DNA from: Adiantum capillus-veneris
Taxonomy: Eukaryota; Streptophyta; Polypodiopsida; Polypodiales; Pteridaceae
Assembly: GCA_014529385.2 (NCBI GenBank)
Contig: CM043958.1
Span: 76,484,669-76,546,668, forward strand
DNA length: 62,000 nucleotides
Reading direction: 5' to 3'
Part shown: positions 29,374 to 43,000 of the stretch, in pieces
Position numbering within the stretch: the stretch's first letter is position 1
Layout of the letters: every line of letters begins with the position of its first letter
Translations under genes and position numbers: made by a program
Notes under the pieces: generated by a model
Database searches by the model: none
What the model saw: only the letters and a program-made list of their open reading frames with translations
Told to the model about the DNA's origin: nothing

Positions 29374-32300
29374 TTATGATCGACTCACGCTAACCACTTT
29401 CCCTATTCTGCATTTCAAACTTCTTTGCACTCTAGTCTTCTTCCTCTCTCTCCTTGAAAAAATTTTGTAGAACCAATTGAACATCTCAGGTAGGTCATTT
29501 CTCTTTTTCCTTCCACCTCCATGCCGTGTATGTTTGAAATACACTACTTTTTCTTGATAGTGTGAGTGCTCCATTCCTTGGCTACTCCAGATGCCCAATG
29601 AACCGTATGTGTTAAGAAAAAGTTCATTATGTACAAAAAGAATGTGCTGAAAAAACAAATAAACTTTAGTTCAAACACAGATATTTTGTGACTGTAGAGA
29701 CAAAGTGTTCAACCCACCATGTAATGTGTTATGTTTGCCTCCCCCCAGACATTCACCATTTGGATTGTGAAACTATTAACTACAAACTTTACGGTGTATA
29801 TCTCATCACAAGCTAGCTTTTTCTTTTCAAGCAGACAAAAAATATCATCTACAGATTTCCGCACATGAGCACGCTTAATTCCTAGGGCTGCTTTGTTACC
29901 CTCTATGGGTGGTAATGTCACACATCGTTTTCCACAACTGAAACTCATTGGGACTTTGGGAGGCAGAATAATCTGAAAGAAAATGCCTAGCTTTAATACC
30001 ACCCATATATTTTTTATTAGGATGTTTCTGTGTGCTTCCAGATGCCTTCTTGTCCTTTGATAGCTCAACTGTACCCCCGTGTATACCAACACTTGATATA
30101 ATAGGTTTGGTTCTCTTATACACTCTTCTCTTCTTTTTGTAGGCTCCATATTCCAAGAATAATAAGAAAATTGTCAAGAATTTGCAGACGGGCATGAAGG
30201 GTGAACACATGCACATTTATCAATGTAATCGGTAGAATATGATCCCAATTTGGATCGTCCATGTCTTGATTAGGGGGTACACTCTGATTACAACTGAGGA
30301 TATCTTGGAACCATTGTTGTCGTTCTTTACCCATTGTTTGTGTAGTGGGCACACCTTTCGTAGAGTTGATTGCAACTTTGTCACCCTTACCCTTACCCTT
30401 ACCACCCTTCTACTTATTGGCCTTTGCACACTTGCCCTCAGCTCCCAATGGACTTTACTGTGGTAGCAATAAATGCATGGAAACAGGATCATTGCACCTT
30501 GCTTGCACCCTAATATACACCTGAGAGTTTTCAAGTCTTTTGCCAAATTCCACTCAACTTGGAATGTACCCACACCTGAAATCAAAAATCATTGCCCTTC
30601 TTATTGTTGCTGAATGACATCAACGATTGGGGTGTGATTGAAATACCATTTTAGGAACTCATGTGTGTGTGCGAGAGATGAAAAGTTGCCAGCCACTAAA
30701 TATTCTTCTATGATTGAACACCTAAACAGGTGTTTCCCTTCTCGTTCACATCTAGCTCAACATCAATGCCCACCAAGGCCTTCTTCGTCAGTGTAACACT
30801 TACCCTTTCAATCCATTGACATTTGACAATTTGGCACTCATCAAGCTTCATCACAAACATAACTTTTCCATCACACTCTTCCTGTGTCAACCCATAAATC
30901 TAATGATTGACTCACAGAGCTTCAACAAGTCAACATACACATTGTTGAACTCATTGTAGCAGAAGGATTTGTTGTCTTCTAATGGCATGGCACCCTCCAC
31001 ATATTGAAATCCACCCAACAAGATTGCAACATCATTATTAGAGCACTTTTTTGCAACGTTGACACTATAAGGTGTTGGCAGCAACTTAAACATACCTTTT
31101 GCCCTACGATCTAGTGTGAAAATTCTATACAAATCTTTGTAGGCCTTGAAACTTATTGCTGCACTATCACACACCTCAATCATCTCTTGAGGTGATGCAA
31201 TGCTCTTCAGCTAACTGAAATACTTCTTGCACAAAACATTAGGATCTCTAGCATTCGATGGATCATCCAATAGCTCCACCAAATCCTTTGGCTTGATGAT
31301 ATGCTGCAACAGAGTACGTCTAGTCGTTTGAGCATCGGAATCGATTCCCATCATCATCCGAGCCAAGTTCCTACACATTAAATAAAGTTACAGAAACTTG
31401 AAAAAATGTAGGAAATTAGAAGATTGCATTCGTATCCTTATGAGTTTGACGGATATATTTCTTTTGAGGTCCACTAGTTGAAGATAGCATAGACATTGCG
31501 TGTCTCTTGGGATTACAAATGTGGTAGCCCAATGGAACGTATGTGAGATGATTGATTCACCAGTGAACATTATGTATAGTGTGTTGTAGCTCAAGGTAAT
31601 TGTCTAGTCGGCACTCTTGCTCCATTTTTTGCTACTCTACTTTTTGATAAAGCTTCACCGTCTCATATTTCAGCTACTTTGTCTTCTCCTTGAATTCCTC
31701 TCTGACTTGTTGACTGTCTTTCACGTACTTCTACCGCAATGACAAATAGGCATCATAGAGATGTTTCCTTACTTCCCTTTCATTGACAAAAGATGAACAC
31801 AATCTCTAGTAGTAGCCAAACAATCTATCTCTTCCATCTCCAATAAAATGCATCCCAATGGAATGTATGTGAGAGTATTGATTCGCTAGTGCACATTATG
31901 TACAATGTGTTGTAGCTCAAGGTAATTGTCTAGTCGGCACTCTTGCTCCATTTTTTGCTACTCTACTTTTTGATAAAGCTTCACCATCTCATCTTTCAGC
32001 TACTTTGTCTTCTCCTTGGATTCCTCTCTCTGACTTGTTGAATGTCTTTCACGTACTTCTATTGCAATGAAGAATAGGTAACAAAGAGATGTTTTCTTAC
32101 TTCCCTTTCATTGACGAAAGTTGAATACAATCTCCAGTAGTAGCCAAACAATCCGTCTCTTTCATCTCCAATAAAATATAGTAGGTCAGTGACATTATAA
32201 AAGGGTGGTGATGCATTGATCATTGGATCTCAAGAGTAAATATGGCCATCAACCCATAAGTTGATTGCCTTGCACCCAATGTTCCGTAGCTGATCTACAT

Positions 32301-32410
32301 ATGCATCAAGTTGCACAATAGTGTACTCCTACTCCAAATCATCATTTAATCGAAATCCTTTTTTCTTATTAGTAATATCTTGTAGAGATAGGGGATTCAA
32401 TGAAATTTGT
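29374..32410 (-). pseudogene. D': transposase-like homologue of gene D, broken
   Basis: In order on minus: INLWVDGHIYS-DPMINASPP (32.3 kb, matching gene D IDLWTDGRLYPVDPM), SFKAYKDLYRIF and NEFNNVYVDLLKL (31.1 kb), MKLDECQIVKCQWIERVSVT (first Asp), NLAKDLKTLRC (second Asp), FPCIYC (CxxC), NVHVFTLHARLQI (His), GGIKARHFLS, and IWSSQGMEHSHYQ with FKHTRHGGG (Glu) at 29.5 kb. All candidate catalytic and metal-binding residues of gene D are kept although the frame breaks several times. A 326-bp tandem duplication disrupts the first exon. Confidence 0.82.
31528..32179. repeat. Tandem duplication, 2 x 326 bp, inside D'
   Basis: TCAAGGTAATTGTCTAGTCG occurs at 31591 and 31917. The copies share their whole length, including CTACTCTACTTTTTGATAAA and AGTAGTAGCCAAACAATC, with scattered substitutions, so the duplication is old but younger than the gene. 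Confidence 0.92.
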
Positions 32411-32924
32411 GTTATGTAATCAAGAAAATTAGAGAGAGAATGTGTAATGGTGAGACTAATATAAGCTGGTGAAGACGACTATGGAGGAAAGAAGTGGAGA
32501 GTACTCAGAGATAGGAGAAAATAATTATGTTGTGGAGAGAAGAAAGAGAGGGAGTGTAGCTCAATATCTTTTAAATTCAAATTTTTGATCATGAGTGTAA
32601 AGAGAGAAATGTTGCTGCACACAGAGGTAATGGAGTTTTCCATTGCTCTCACCTGGAGCAAGAGTGGGAGAATCATGTAGAGAGAGAGAGAGAATAAAGG
32701 AAGAAAGAGTGGGAAGAGAGCAGATATGCAACCTTGGAGGATCTGCACTTTCTATCAAAAGTAGGTAGCATAGAATGTTCCCTCAATGATTGGGAGGGGG
32801 AAGTGAAAATGGGGAGAAAGAGAGAGAGAGAGAGTTGGATCACATTTTAGAGAGAGAATGCAGTGAGAGTGTGGAAAATCTACTTTTCTGCAGGGGCATG
32901 AAAAGTGCTTCCTGTAATGAGATC

Positions 32925-32985
<61 letters not shown>

Positions 32986-33164
32986 AGGGTGGGAAAAAGA
33001 CATTTTAAAATTCATTTACCCCCTTTTCTGAGTTACTAAATAGACTATTTTCAAATACAAAATATAGAAATGGCATTTTTTTAAATCCCAGCATAGGTCT
33101 TTTGCCCTCTCTTGGCCAAACTTGGCTTAATATTTAAGCATTTCCTTAAACTGCCAAAAAAAGA
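32411..33164. other. Right subterminal region of element 2
   Basis: Non-coding, with many short AG runs and one long (GA)n tract at 32928-32981. Position and GA content recall the short GA run next to each end of element 1. Confidence 0.55.
32928..32981. repeat. (GA)n microsatellite
   Basis: About 54 bases of AG in the right subterminal part of element 2. Confidence 0.97.
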
Positions 33165-33195
33165 GGCCCTCCTATACCCCATTCACTTCCTAATG
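33165..33195. repeat. Right terminal repeat of element 2
   Basis: On minus it reads CATTAGGAAGTGAATGG and ends GGAGGGCC, 31 bp. It shares the CATTAGG start, the length and the GGCC-type inner end with the element 1 repeat and with the two short elements at 48.9 and 50.0 kb. It lies about 780 bp from the start of D'. Confidence 0.75.
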
Positions 33196-33214
33196 TCATC
33201 AATTGAATGATACC

Positions 33215-34930
33215 GAGATAGAATACACTACTATAGAATGAGAACAATTAGCAATGATCTATGCAGTAAATTATTTTTGGTATTATCTTCTATCTACCAA
33301 GTTGATTATCAAGCATTACTATATCTAGTAAACAAACGATGATCCAAAAAACTTGGAAGAATCATAAGATGGCTACGCATTCTCCTTGAATGTGATTCTA
33401 TGGTGGTTGTGAGGCTAGACCAAAAACATGTCATGGTTGATCATTTTTCTTGCATACCAAATGGTGAATCTCTCACTGGAGCTGATGATGAACTACCCTT
33501 CACTTCCCTCTTTATGGTTGAGATCATGTCTGAAGTGAGCTAGAAGATTATTGTCAATGGTTTTCCACCCAAAGAGCTTCAGGAGAGTAAGAAGATTGTT
33601 AACCTTTTTAGTTACTGGTTTTCCACCTAAGGAGCTTCAAAAGGATTTAGCTTGGAAGTAAATCAAGGAATGCAAACCTTATTGCTTGATTACCAAAACT
33701 CTCTATAAGGGCGGAAAAGATGACATTCTTAGGATTTGTGCCCATGAGTATGAGTATTTGTACATTTTGCAAGAAGCATGTATAGGTGTAGTTGGTGGTC
33801 ATGTTTTAAAAGATTTGACTACTAGACATGTATTACAATCAAGCTATTGGTGGTTCACTTTATTTAAGGATGCATCACTCTTTACAAAGGGATGTGATGA
33901 ATACAAATGTTATGCAAAGACACAAAGAAAAGATAAGATGACTCTAGATCCTATTAAGGTAACCCAACCATTCAAAAAGTAGGCCTTAGATTTTGTGGGT
34001 CCCATTAGTCCTACAATCTGTAACACTCGATCTTGGTATACTATTGTTGCCACTTACTATGTGAAAAAATGGATTGAATATAGGGCTACACAAAAGGATA
34101 ATGTGAGGATAACATCTAAGTTTCTCTTTGAGAACATTATTATCCCAATACGGATGTCCCTTTGAAATTGTGAGTGACAATGGTACCCATTTTAAAAATG
34201 AAGTGATAAAAGAACTCACATCAGGTTCATGATATCACAAGTCTACACCTTAGTATCCATAAGTAAATGGCCAAGCCAAGAGTACCAATAAGATTCTAAT
34301 TTCTATTTTGACCAAGATGGTTGAAGCTCATTATATTGATTGGGAATTAAAGCTTACATAAGCTCTTTGGGTCTATCATGCTACTTACAAAGTGGCCATT
34401 AATTGTACACCATTTAAAATGGTATATGGCCAAGAAGTGGTAGTACCCTAGGAGTTTGTCATTCCAAGTCTTCTTGGGGTGCTTCAAAATGCTAGGATGA
34501 TAATCCCCTAGTTGAGCACTTATATATCATGGAAAGGCTACAAGAGGAAAGGCAATTGACTGTGTAGAATGCCCTTATGGAGAAGGATAAATGGCAGAAG
34601 TGGTTTGATCACCATTTAAAACACAAGGATATCAATGTTGGGGATAAATTTCTTATGTGAATGGAGTGCATAACAAAAAGAAAAATTTAAAATACACTAT
34701 AAAAGGACCCTATAGAGTGTGTGAGATTACTCCACGAGGTACCTTTTGTGGGCGGAGACTCTAGAAAAATTTGAAACTTTTGGATCCCTCAATGGGAGTA
34801 AATTCAAATGTTAATATGATTCCCATAAACCAAGAACAATTAAATGACATCCATCAAAAGAAAGAAGCAAAGGAACAAGTTGAGCTAGAAAAGATACAAG
34901 CCAGGATTGAGGTAGGAGAACAAATATAAT
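33215..34930 (+). pseudogene. Decayed Gypsy pol (RNase H and integrase)
   Basis: Plus strand, in order: RNase H end (LLAMIYAVNYFWYYLLSTKL, then VDHFSCIPNGESL and DDELPFTSLF), the zinc-binding integrase N-terminus (GVVGGH then CDEYKC), the integrase core (ALDFVGPISP with the first Asp, PFEIVSDNGTHF with the second, VNGQAKSTNKIL where Glu is expected) and ALWVYHATYKVAINCTPF. Stops and frame changes are frequent. The RT and gag portions are missing to the left, where element 2 ends at 33195, so the fragment was truncated there. No LTR recognised. Confidence 0.85.
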
Positions 34931-36856
34931 GTACTAGGTGCCAAATAGAGGCTAACCTTAGAATGCCACATGTAGTTTTTACAAAGATCTATGAGGATTC
35001 CTTAGAGTCTAATTTAGTCTTATAATACCCAATTGAATTGAATAGTCCCTATGAAAAAGTATTGTATAATGTATTATTGGACATACGTGTTAAACATAAC
35101 TAGTATTATTACACAAAGTGTGATTTCGAATAGGGAAGACATCCCTATGTAAATGCCCCATCCAAGTCAAGGCTATCAATAAAAACAAGCCCAATGTTGG
35201 GAATCTTGAACCCTCCCATCACTTATGATAATGGGACTTGGTACAAACTTGGTTTAGTAGTAGTGCCACTTTTCATTTTAACGAGACAATATTTGTGACT
35301 CCAAGGTGAGGTCTTCCCATAAATTCCTAACAAATTTTTTAGTCACAATGTTGAATCCTACACCACCATCAAGGATTCTCTTTATAGATAATTCCATGGT
35401 AGTGAAGGTAGAGTCGCATTGGATCCATCACCTTCAAAGTACTATCCTCCCAACTTGTTGATAGGTATTTCAATGATAGACTCGTATCCATCTAGATGTG
35501 CTTGTGGTTCTATGTGTTCTTTTATACTTGTAGCCAAGTTGAGCTTATTCATGTATACAAATTTCAGTAATCCAACATTTTGTTCTCCATTGAGTAATCC
35601 AACATTTAGTTCACAAAGTTCTAAGAATAGTTCAGGACCTCCATACAACTTAGGCATGATGGTGGTTCTGACTTTAGAAGACATGAAATCCTTAAATTTG
35701 AAAATATTCAATGAAAGCTTTTATGATTCTAGTCAATGACCTAAGGCTAGTGAAGATGGGATTTCCACTTCTTTAATGGGATTAAGAATTCCCTCACTAA
35801 ACATCCTCTAAAATAGATAATGTGTATACCCAATTTTTAATGTATTACACTCTTTCTATTCCTAGATGATACTAGGTATGGTTAACTCTTTGGAGTCCTT
35901 GCAAGATTGAGGCTGTGTTTTCAGAGTGCGTGGATCTCCGAAGTGATCGAGAAAGCAGCAGGGTTCCAATTGTGAGAGAGTTGAGAGAAGAGAGAAGAGA
36001 GCAACACAATAGAGATGAAAAGACTCAATAGATACTCCTAAATAATTTAGATACTGGGTAGAACATAGATGTACAAGAAGTAGAAGAGATTTTTCCTAAG
36101 ACCTAGTACATTGTTGTATCTTAAAATCCTCACCATGTTCTCAAACCATCTTGGTGGCACACACCTGAGGAGCTTCCTATTATGTGCTCAAGAACTCATG
36201 TTGACACATACACGGGCCCCAATTTACCTTGCACAAGAATCTCTTGACCCAAAGCTTCTTTGGCTTCTCGAACATCAAAAATTTCTTCTTTGTTATCCTT
36301 TCGCTACATCAATTTCTATATATGGCTCTCTTAATGGCTTTATTCACTACTTACATAGTGCAAAGAGAAGAAACCCCTAAAACAAAAATAAGCAAAGAAA
36401 AACACAATCAAGGTGCACTTGACCATGTCTATTTATTGGACACAAAAAGTCTTTTGATTTTCCACTTCCATGGGTCTTTTTATTTCTTAAACTCACCCTC
36501 TATGCAATTAAGATGTTTTGAAAGGCTTTTCAATTTTCCAAGATTAGGGAGACCTAATAGTTGGCTTGAGAAATTATCCATTCCAAATTTTACTAAGAGA
36601 TCTAGATCGTTAGCTTTATGCGTGCAATTAGAGATTTTGAAGATGACCTATAGGGTGATATAATGATCATCATGCTATAGATTCACCTTTTTTAAGATAT
36701 CATAGTGAGAGAGAGAAATTTTGATTAGCTATTGGGGGTTAATTACGGGAAATAGAGATATTACAAAATTATGAAAGTTGAAATGGGATCAAACTATGGC
36801 ACTTAGGCTATGGGGTTTTGGTTCTAGGAGCTCAATAATTAAGAGCTATGAAGATC

Positions 36857-36929
<73 letters not shown>

Positions 36930-37381
36930 AAACCAAACCATGATAACAAATTTTAACCCTTTTCCCTAAGAATGTATGAAATCTGATTCAACATCCTTAC
37001 ATGTCGAGTCGGCATATCCCACTTAGCCATTAGCGATGTGGTTCGACTCCATCCCTAGCCTATTCCTTTTCTAAGAGGAAGAGAAATTATGGCTATGGTA
37101 GCTTTAGGGAGGACAAAGAGAGAAGATCTTGCTTGATATGAGCTTTGGAGCTTTGACTCAAGGGCAAGCTATTGAGCTTTTGCTTGAGAGCGAGCTATGA
37201 AGCTTAAGGGAGATCTTGTAAGAAGCTATGAGATCCTCCTTGACCTTTTCTTCTCAACCATTAGTGTCCCTCCGTCTCATGCCTTTGATCTTCTTGATGG
37301 CGCCATCATCCCCTTTCTTGCTTCCTCACATGCCGGCCTCGAGCTTCGTGCATATTGCATCCCTCTCCCATATGTGAGTAC
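34931..37381. other. Unassigned spacer with GA tract
   Basis: No gene supported. Opposing open frames of about 90-106 codons at 35.4-35.7 kb contain a local 28-bp-scale duplication (AGTAATCCAACATTT twice) and no known domain. A (GA)n tract lies at 36861-36926. The stretch ends at the Gypsy LTR. Confidence 0.5.
36861..36926. repeat. (GA)n microsatellite
   Basis: About 66 bases of uninterrupted GA. Confidence 0.97.
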
Positions 37382-37557
37382 TGAGGCGGTCCGGGGCGGG
37401 CAACAAGAAGAGTGGCCTCTAAGCACTCTTCTAGGCTCCCGTGCTGCTCAATTGGGTTGGGGTTGGAAAAAACAACAAATACACACACACAAACCCGCAA
37501 CCTAACCCTACACAAATTTGGGGCACCACCTAGTTTTGGATGCGAACTAGGACGCAT

Positions 37558-37651
<94 letters not shown>

Positions 37652-40044
37652 CAGACTGCTTTGAAATGTATCGGCAATGATCAAGAAAACACAATTATAT
37701 ATGTAAGAAAGAGAGAGAAGGGGGAGGGGGTGTTTGTTGCATTAATACCTTCTTACAAATCTATCATGACAAATCAAAGTAAGACTAGTATTTGTTCAAC
37801 ATATCTTGAGTAAATTACACCACAACACATCACAAGAAAAGCCACCTCAATCACTGTCTTAAGGCCGGGGGAGTCCTCTCCACCCTGTCGCCCTCTTACA
37901 GTATGTGGGATTTATGGCTAGATTGATGACAACACCCAGAGACTAGCTATCAAGAACTTTAAAAAAAAACACCAAGACACTTACACATCATTTTTGTCCA
38001 TTAATTCACGTTGGAAGAGAGACAAAGTATCCAAGCTAGTCCAAATCCACCCTCCTTGATTCAGAAAATGTGTGGCTTACACTAGTAGGAGAAATGATAG
38101 ATTTCCTACTCTCAATTGAATGATCACTCTCTCTCTTACAATGGCATAGAGTTCACTTGCTAATCACCCCTATTACAACACATGCACATGCGTAAGACAA
38201 TGAGCTTCCACTCAAGATCTCCTTCTAGAGAGGTTGAGCTTGGCTTCTCAAGCTATAACATAGTGCTCTTGCTTATGGCTCCCCCTTTTGTGCTAGCTAC
38301 ACCCTCCTTTTATAGCAATTTTGAGGGCTAGGGTTACTCCTCTAACCATGGTTGGGTTAGATTTTCAGCACTTATCTAATTTCTTTTGCTTGGAATTATC
38401 AAGAAGTTGGTGTGGATAGATGAAGAAGAAAGAGAGAGGAGAGAAGTGGAGGTGATATGACTTTTCATAGTAGGTTAGTGTTAGTAAATTAGTAGAGTTA
38501 GTATTTTTATTGATTTACAAATGGAATTGAATATTTACAACGGGAGTATCCAAGTAGGATACAAGTAAGGAAGAAAAAACTCTTAATAAGTAAGAAAATA
38601 TGGATTTCTTACAATGTTGATGCTCCAAGTGTCTTGAGTAGGGTCACTTTTGACGCTTGTTGACGGTCCACTAGCTTTGACGGTACATTTTTTCTCCACT
38701 CTTTACCTTCCTTGGGAGCCAAGGTAATTGAATATGAGTAATCAATCAACATGGTGCTGTCTTTCAAGAGAAGAGGCTGAATTTTGTGGTTTTTTTGATA
38801 GATATGGGTAATATGGAAGAGAAAAAATGAGACTTGGTGGTCAATTTTGGAATGGAAGTGTGTGTAGGAGACATGAGTTCACCATGGTTTCTCTTATTCT
38901 TCAAGGTTGGGAAGAAGGTGAGTAGGGTGCAGAGAGGAGTGGTGAGAGAGGTGGGGATGATGAGTGGAGAAGTGTGTGTGAGAGAGGAAAATGATAAAGT
39001 GGAAGAGGGAGTGTGGCTGCATAGCATGGGCAAACTGGGGTCCACCAATAAAATCATAGCTCACAGCTCGTAGCTCAAAAAAACATGAAAAAATTTGAGG
39101 CAAAAGTTCAGACCACGAGCTACAACTTTTGTTTGTATCACCTTTTCAAATTCAGAGACCAAGTGATCTTTAAAAATTCAGCAAAACTGACTTTTTTTTT
39201 CCACTGCACAAAGTCCTTGTGGGGTCCTTCTTTGGATGATTCTTTTGAATTCCCTCAAGAGTGAGCCCTCCATAGTGTATGCATGCATGCCACATACCCT
39301 TGACCTTATTTGGTAGGTCTATAATTGAAGATATTGTTGAAATCATGATATAAATGAATGGTACAACTAAGGAAATCAAATATTGAGGGGTCTAAAAAAA
39401 ATATATGTACATATGAAATAAAAATAATATAGGTGAAAAAAATATAAAGGGGTCAAATTAAATCTCTCTCATTATAAGTCTACCATAAAAAGATGAATAT
39501 TTTTGGTGGTCTAATTTATGAGAGTAATAGAGAATAGATGTAGGAAGGAAAAAATCACAATAGTGAAAAAATATACACATAAAGAGAACTAGTTTATTTT
39601 GGATTTTTGTTGGGATGGAGTTACATAAAAAATAAGAGAAGCTTGCATGAAATTATTTTTATATGGAATAAAGAGTATGCAAATTGGTAAGAAAAAAATA
39701 TGGTAATGGTGAGTCAATGTACATAGCATAAATAACACACCCTAGGTAGAAATATTTAAATAAATACCAAAATAATTATGAAAAATTCTTTTATTTAGGC
39801 CCTATATACAATGAAATATTTACACACAAATGGGCCATAATATACTTATATTTTTTATATTTTTTGGCTCAACTAGCCCAGTGACTAGCTGATTGAGGGT
39901 TTTTTAAGAAGATATGGGAAAATTCCCTTAACTCACAGACACCTATATATAGTGAAAGGGTGAGGATAACCATAGTGTTTGAGTGATTTGATAGGGTGAG
40001 GTAACTCACTATGAAAATTACAGAGAGCCAAAAAACGGCTATCA
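37382..40044 (-). repeat. 3' LTR of Tat Gypsy (2663 bp)
   Basis: Plus strand starts TGAGGCGGTCC and ends GGCTATCA. It contains an 89-base GA tract (37561-37649). A minus-strand TATATATAG box at about 39947-39955, roughly 90 bp from the LTR start, suggests that transcription begins very early in the LTR and that most of it is R/U5. A 97-codon frame at 38764-39057 is present in both LTRs but its opposite strand is equally open; I do not call it a gene. Confidence 0.93.
37561..37649. repeat. (GA)n tract in left Tat LTR
   Basis: 89 bases; the matching tract in the other LTR is 67 bases. Apart from this the two LTRs differ little. Confidence 0.97.
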
Positions 40045-40060
40045 TTAGCCCTCCCCCAGG
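40045..40060 (-). promoter_or_regulatory. Polypurine tract of Tat Gypsy
   Basis: On minus, TGGGGGAGGGCTAA directly precedes the TGATAGCC start of the 3' LTR. Confidence 0.8.
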
Positions 40061-40072
40061 ATGATGGTATAT

Positions 40073-43000
40073 TCATGTAGCATCATAAACCATCTTTTTC
40101 AAAGAGAGTGCTTCAGAGTCCTTGACAAGCTCTTCATTGTTTGGCCCCTTGAAATTTTGGCTGGAGTTACATTCATGCTTCATGTAACAATACTTACATG
40201 AGGCAGCGGCCTTTTGATAGATCTTTGGTAGATCCTTTGGTAGAAGGCGACTCAAATAGGGCTTCAAGCGATACCCGTTTACCTTCCTGGAGTGCTCTTT
40301 ACCATTCAAGTCCATAAGCTGATAGTAACTTGAATTGAAAGCCTTCTTGACTATGTATGGCCCTTGCCATCTAGTTTCAAACTTGGCATCAAAACGATTG
40401 TCAAGTCGATTGTCATACCTTAGCACAAGCTCTCCTTCCTTGATGCCTTTGTCCTTCAGTTTCATGTCGAGTTTTTCTTTCGCTTTTGTGGCTTTCCTCT
40501 TGTAGCACTCGTAAGCTGATTCTCTTTTCCACTCAAGCTCCACTAACGTAAGAAGTCGATCCATCCATACCTCTTGATCATCTTGTGCACCTTTTCCATG
40601 AAGCCGCATTGTTGGAATGTTGAGCTCAATAGGATGCAAAGCCTCTTGACCATAGACCAAGTGAAATGGTGTGAACTCCGTTGCTTCCCTATATGTGGTT
40701 CGATATGCCCACAAGGCACCATCCAAGAAGTCATCCCATAATTTTTTCTTGTTTTGCACCATCTTTCTAATGATTCCTGCAATGACACCATTAGCCTTCT
40801 CCACCAAACCATTTGACTGTGGGTAGTATGGTGTGCTATGACGATGTAGAATGTGAAGCTGTTCACAAACTTTTGTGAGTAAACCCTTCTTGAACCCCGG
40901 ACCATTATCCGAAACAATCTCTAGAGGTGTTCCAAATCTACAACAAATATTAGTGTAGACAAACCTGCTCACTATTTTCCCATTTACCCTTGCCACACTT
41001 TGAGCCTCTACCCACCTAGTCATGTAGTCTACAACCACTAGAATGTAGAGTTTACCATTCTTTGTTCTAGGTAGAGGACCCATAGCATCAATGACCCATT
41101 TTTCAAAGGGTCCATTTGCAAGCACTATTTGCCTCGGGCCATGCACCAACCTTCTATTTCCATTTATCTGACAATTGTGACAACTTTTACACCAATGTTG
41201 AACATCCACATGCAAACTTGGCCAAACATACCCCGCAAGCAAAATCTTCTTTACAGTTAACTCTTGGGCAAAATGACCACCACATGCCTCTTCATGCAAA
41301 CCTTTTAAAATGGTTGGAATTTCCTTGATAGTTGGTACTCTTCTGCACACTTGATCCTTCCCTCTTTGATAGAGGGATCCTTCTAGGAAGAGATACGCGC
41401 TTGCCTTCTTCACGAGTCTCCTCTTTTGAGCCTTCGTGAAGTCTTGTGGAAACTCACCCTCCAAAATGTAGCTAATAATGGGAGTCAATGACTCCAATCC
41501 CTGGTATCTCAGTTGCTTGACAGTTGTTGCCACCATGATGACGTGCACTTCTTTCTTAACACATGTAACTACTGCTGTTCACGTAAATCGGCATCTTCAT
41601 TCTGTTTCCTAGGAATATGATATAGTTGCACTTCTTCAAATTGATTAAACAATCTACGAATGGCATGAACTTTTGTCCTTAGGCTTTCATTCTTGCATGC
41701 CCAAATGCCTAAAATTTTCTTCACAATGAGAAGTGCATCCCCTTTTACCATGAGACGTTGTATACCTTGGCCAATGCATATCTTTAAACCATGAAGTAGT
41801 GTGTCATATTTTGCTTCATTGTTGCTAGTTGAACGTGGTAGATTGACCTTCTCTTTCATGACCACCTCCCCACTTGGGTTGAGCAACACTAGCCCTCCCC
41901 CTGCTTTTCTTGTGGCTTGTCGAAAAGCTCCATCAAAGAACAAGGTAAAAGCATTAGGAATACTTTTAGGTGGTGGCAATGGTAGGGTCTTTACTTCAGG
42001 CACCTTAATCTCCTTCTCATGTACCCTATAAGTAAGGATCCCTGCCAATTGTGCACGCACACTATCTTCTACCTTGAAAGAGTATTGGAACTCTTGCAAT
42101 TCCATAATCCACTTTGAGATCCTAGTGCTAAGATTCATTTGAGATGACACCCAAGGAAAAATAATTTCTGCAGTGAGAATTACAAAAAGTTTTGGTAGCA
42201 GGTAGGATCTAAACTTTCTCACCGCAAACATGAGAGAAAGCATCATGAGTTCTGCTTCTGTGTAGCCTCTCTCCAAGGCATTCATGACCCTACTAGCAAA
42301 GTAGATGGGTCGCATCCGAGTACTATGGGGATCTTGTTGTAGCAAAACCGCACCAATTGTTTCTTTCCCAACACTAGAGCTAACAAAGAATGTGTACTCC
42401 CAACACTAGAGCTAACAAAGAATGTGTACTCCCAACAAGGAGGCATGAGTGTTGGTAGATCTGACAGGATGAATTTAATGTTACAAAAGTACTCTTCAAG
42501 CTCATCAGACCATGCAAATTCTACTTGATGTGTCAACTTTTGCAAAGGGTGAAGCAACTCCGAAGCTAAGTGAATGAAGCGTGACATATACTTCACCTTT
42601 TGAATGAATGAGATGACCTCTTTGAGATTCTTAGGTGATGGGAGCTCAATAAGAGCCTTTGCCTTTGAAGGATCCACCTCAATGCCTTTATAGGAAACCT
42701 TGTGACCAAGCAAGATCACTTCATCCTCAGCTATGTGACACTTGTCGGGGTTGAGTTGACCTCCCATGTCATAGAGCTTCTTTAAACCTTCTTCTACCCT
42801 TTTTAGATGCAATGATTTTGAGCTATAAATGCAAAAAATCATCAATAAAAACCCTAATGGACTTTCCAAAGAATGCTTGAAACACCATGTTCATGAAGCG
42901 TTGGAAAGTTGCAGGAGCATTTGTCAGGCCAAATGGCATGACTCTAAAAGCATAACAACCCCAAGGAGTGATGAAGGTTGTCTTCAACTGATCTTCCAAT

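Larger units (their letters stand above)
24985..33195. mobile_element. Element 2: decayed relative of element 1
   Basis: Contains diverged homologues of all four element 1 genes (A' and C' on plus, B' and D' on minus) and ends at 33195 with a terminal repeat of the same type (31 bp, CATTAGGAAGTGAATGG on minus). Every gene is broken. Gene order differs from element 1: C' precedes B'. The left end was not found; A' is cut off right where element 1 ends, so element 1 may have landed inside element 2, or the left part is lost. The left coordinate is the first recognisable homology, not a true border. Confidence 0.7.

Noticed and set aside
35419-35739. Opposing frames of 106 and 89 codons
   Set aside because: No recognisable domain and both strands are open over the same bases; could be retroelement debris but I cannot support it.
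37018-37060. GGTTCGACTCC resembling a tRNA T-loop
   Set aside because: No 5-bp T stem, anticodon arm or acceptor stem could be built around it.
38764-39103. Frames of 69-97 codons repeated exactly at 47,355-47,694
   Set aside because: Repetition is explained by their position in the two LTRs of one element; both strands are open and no domain is seen.
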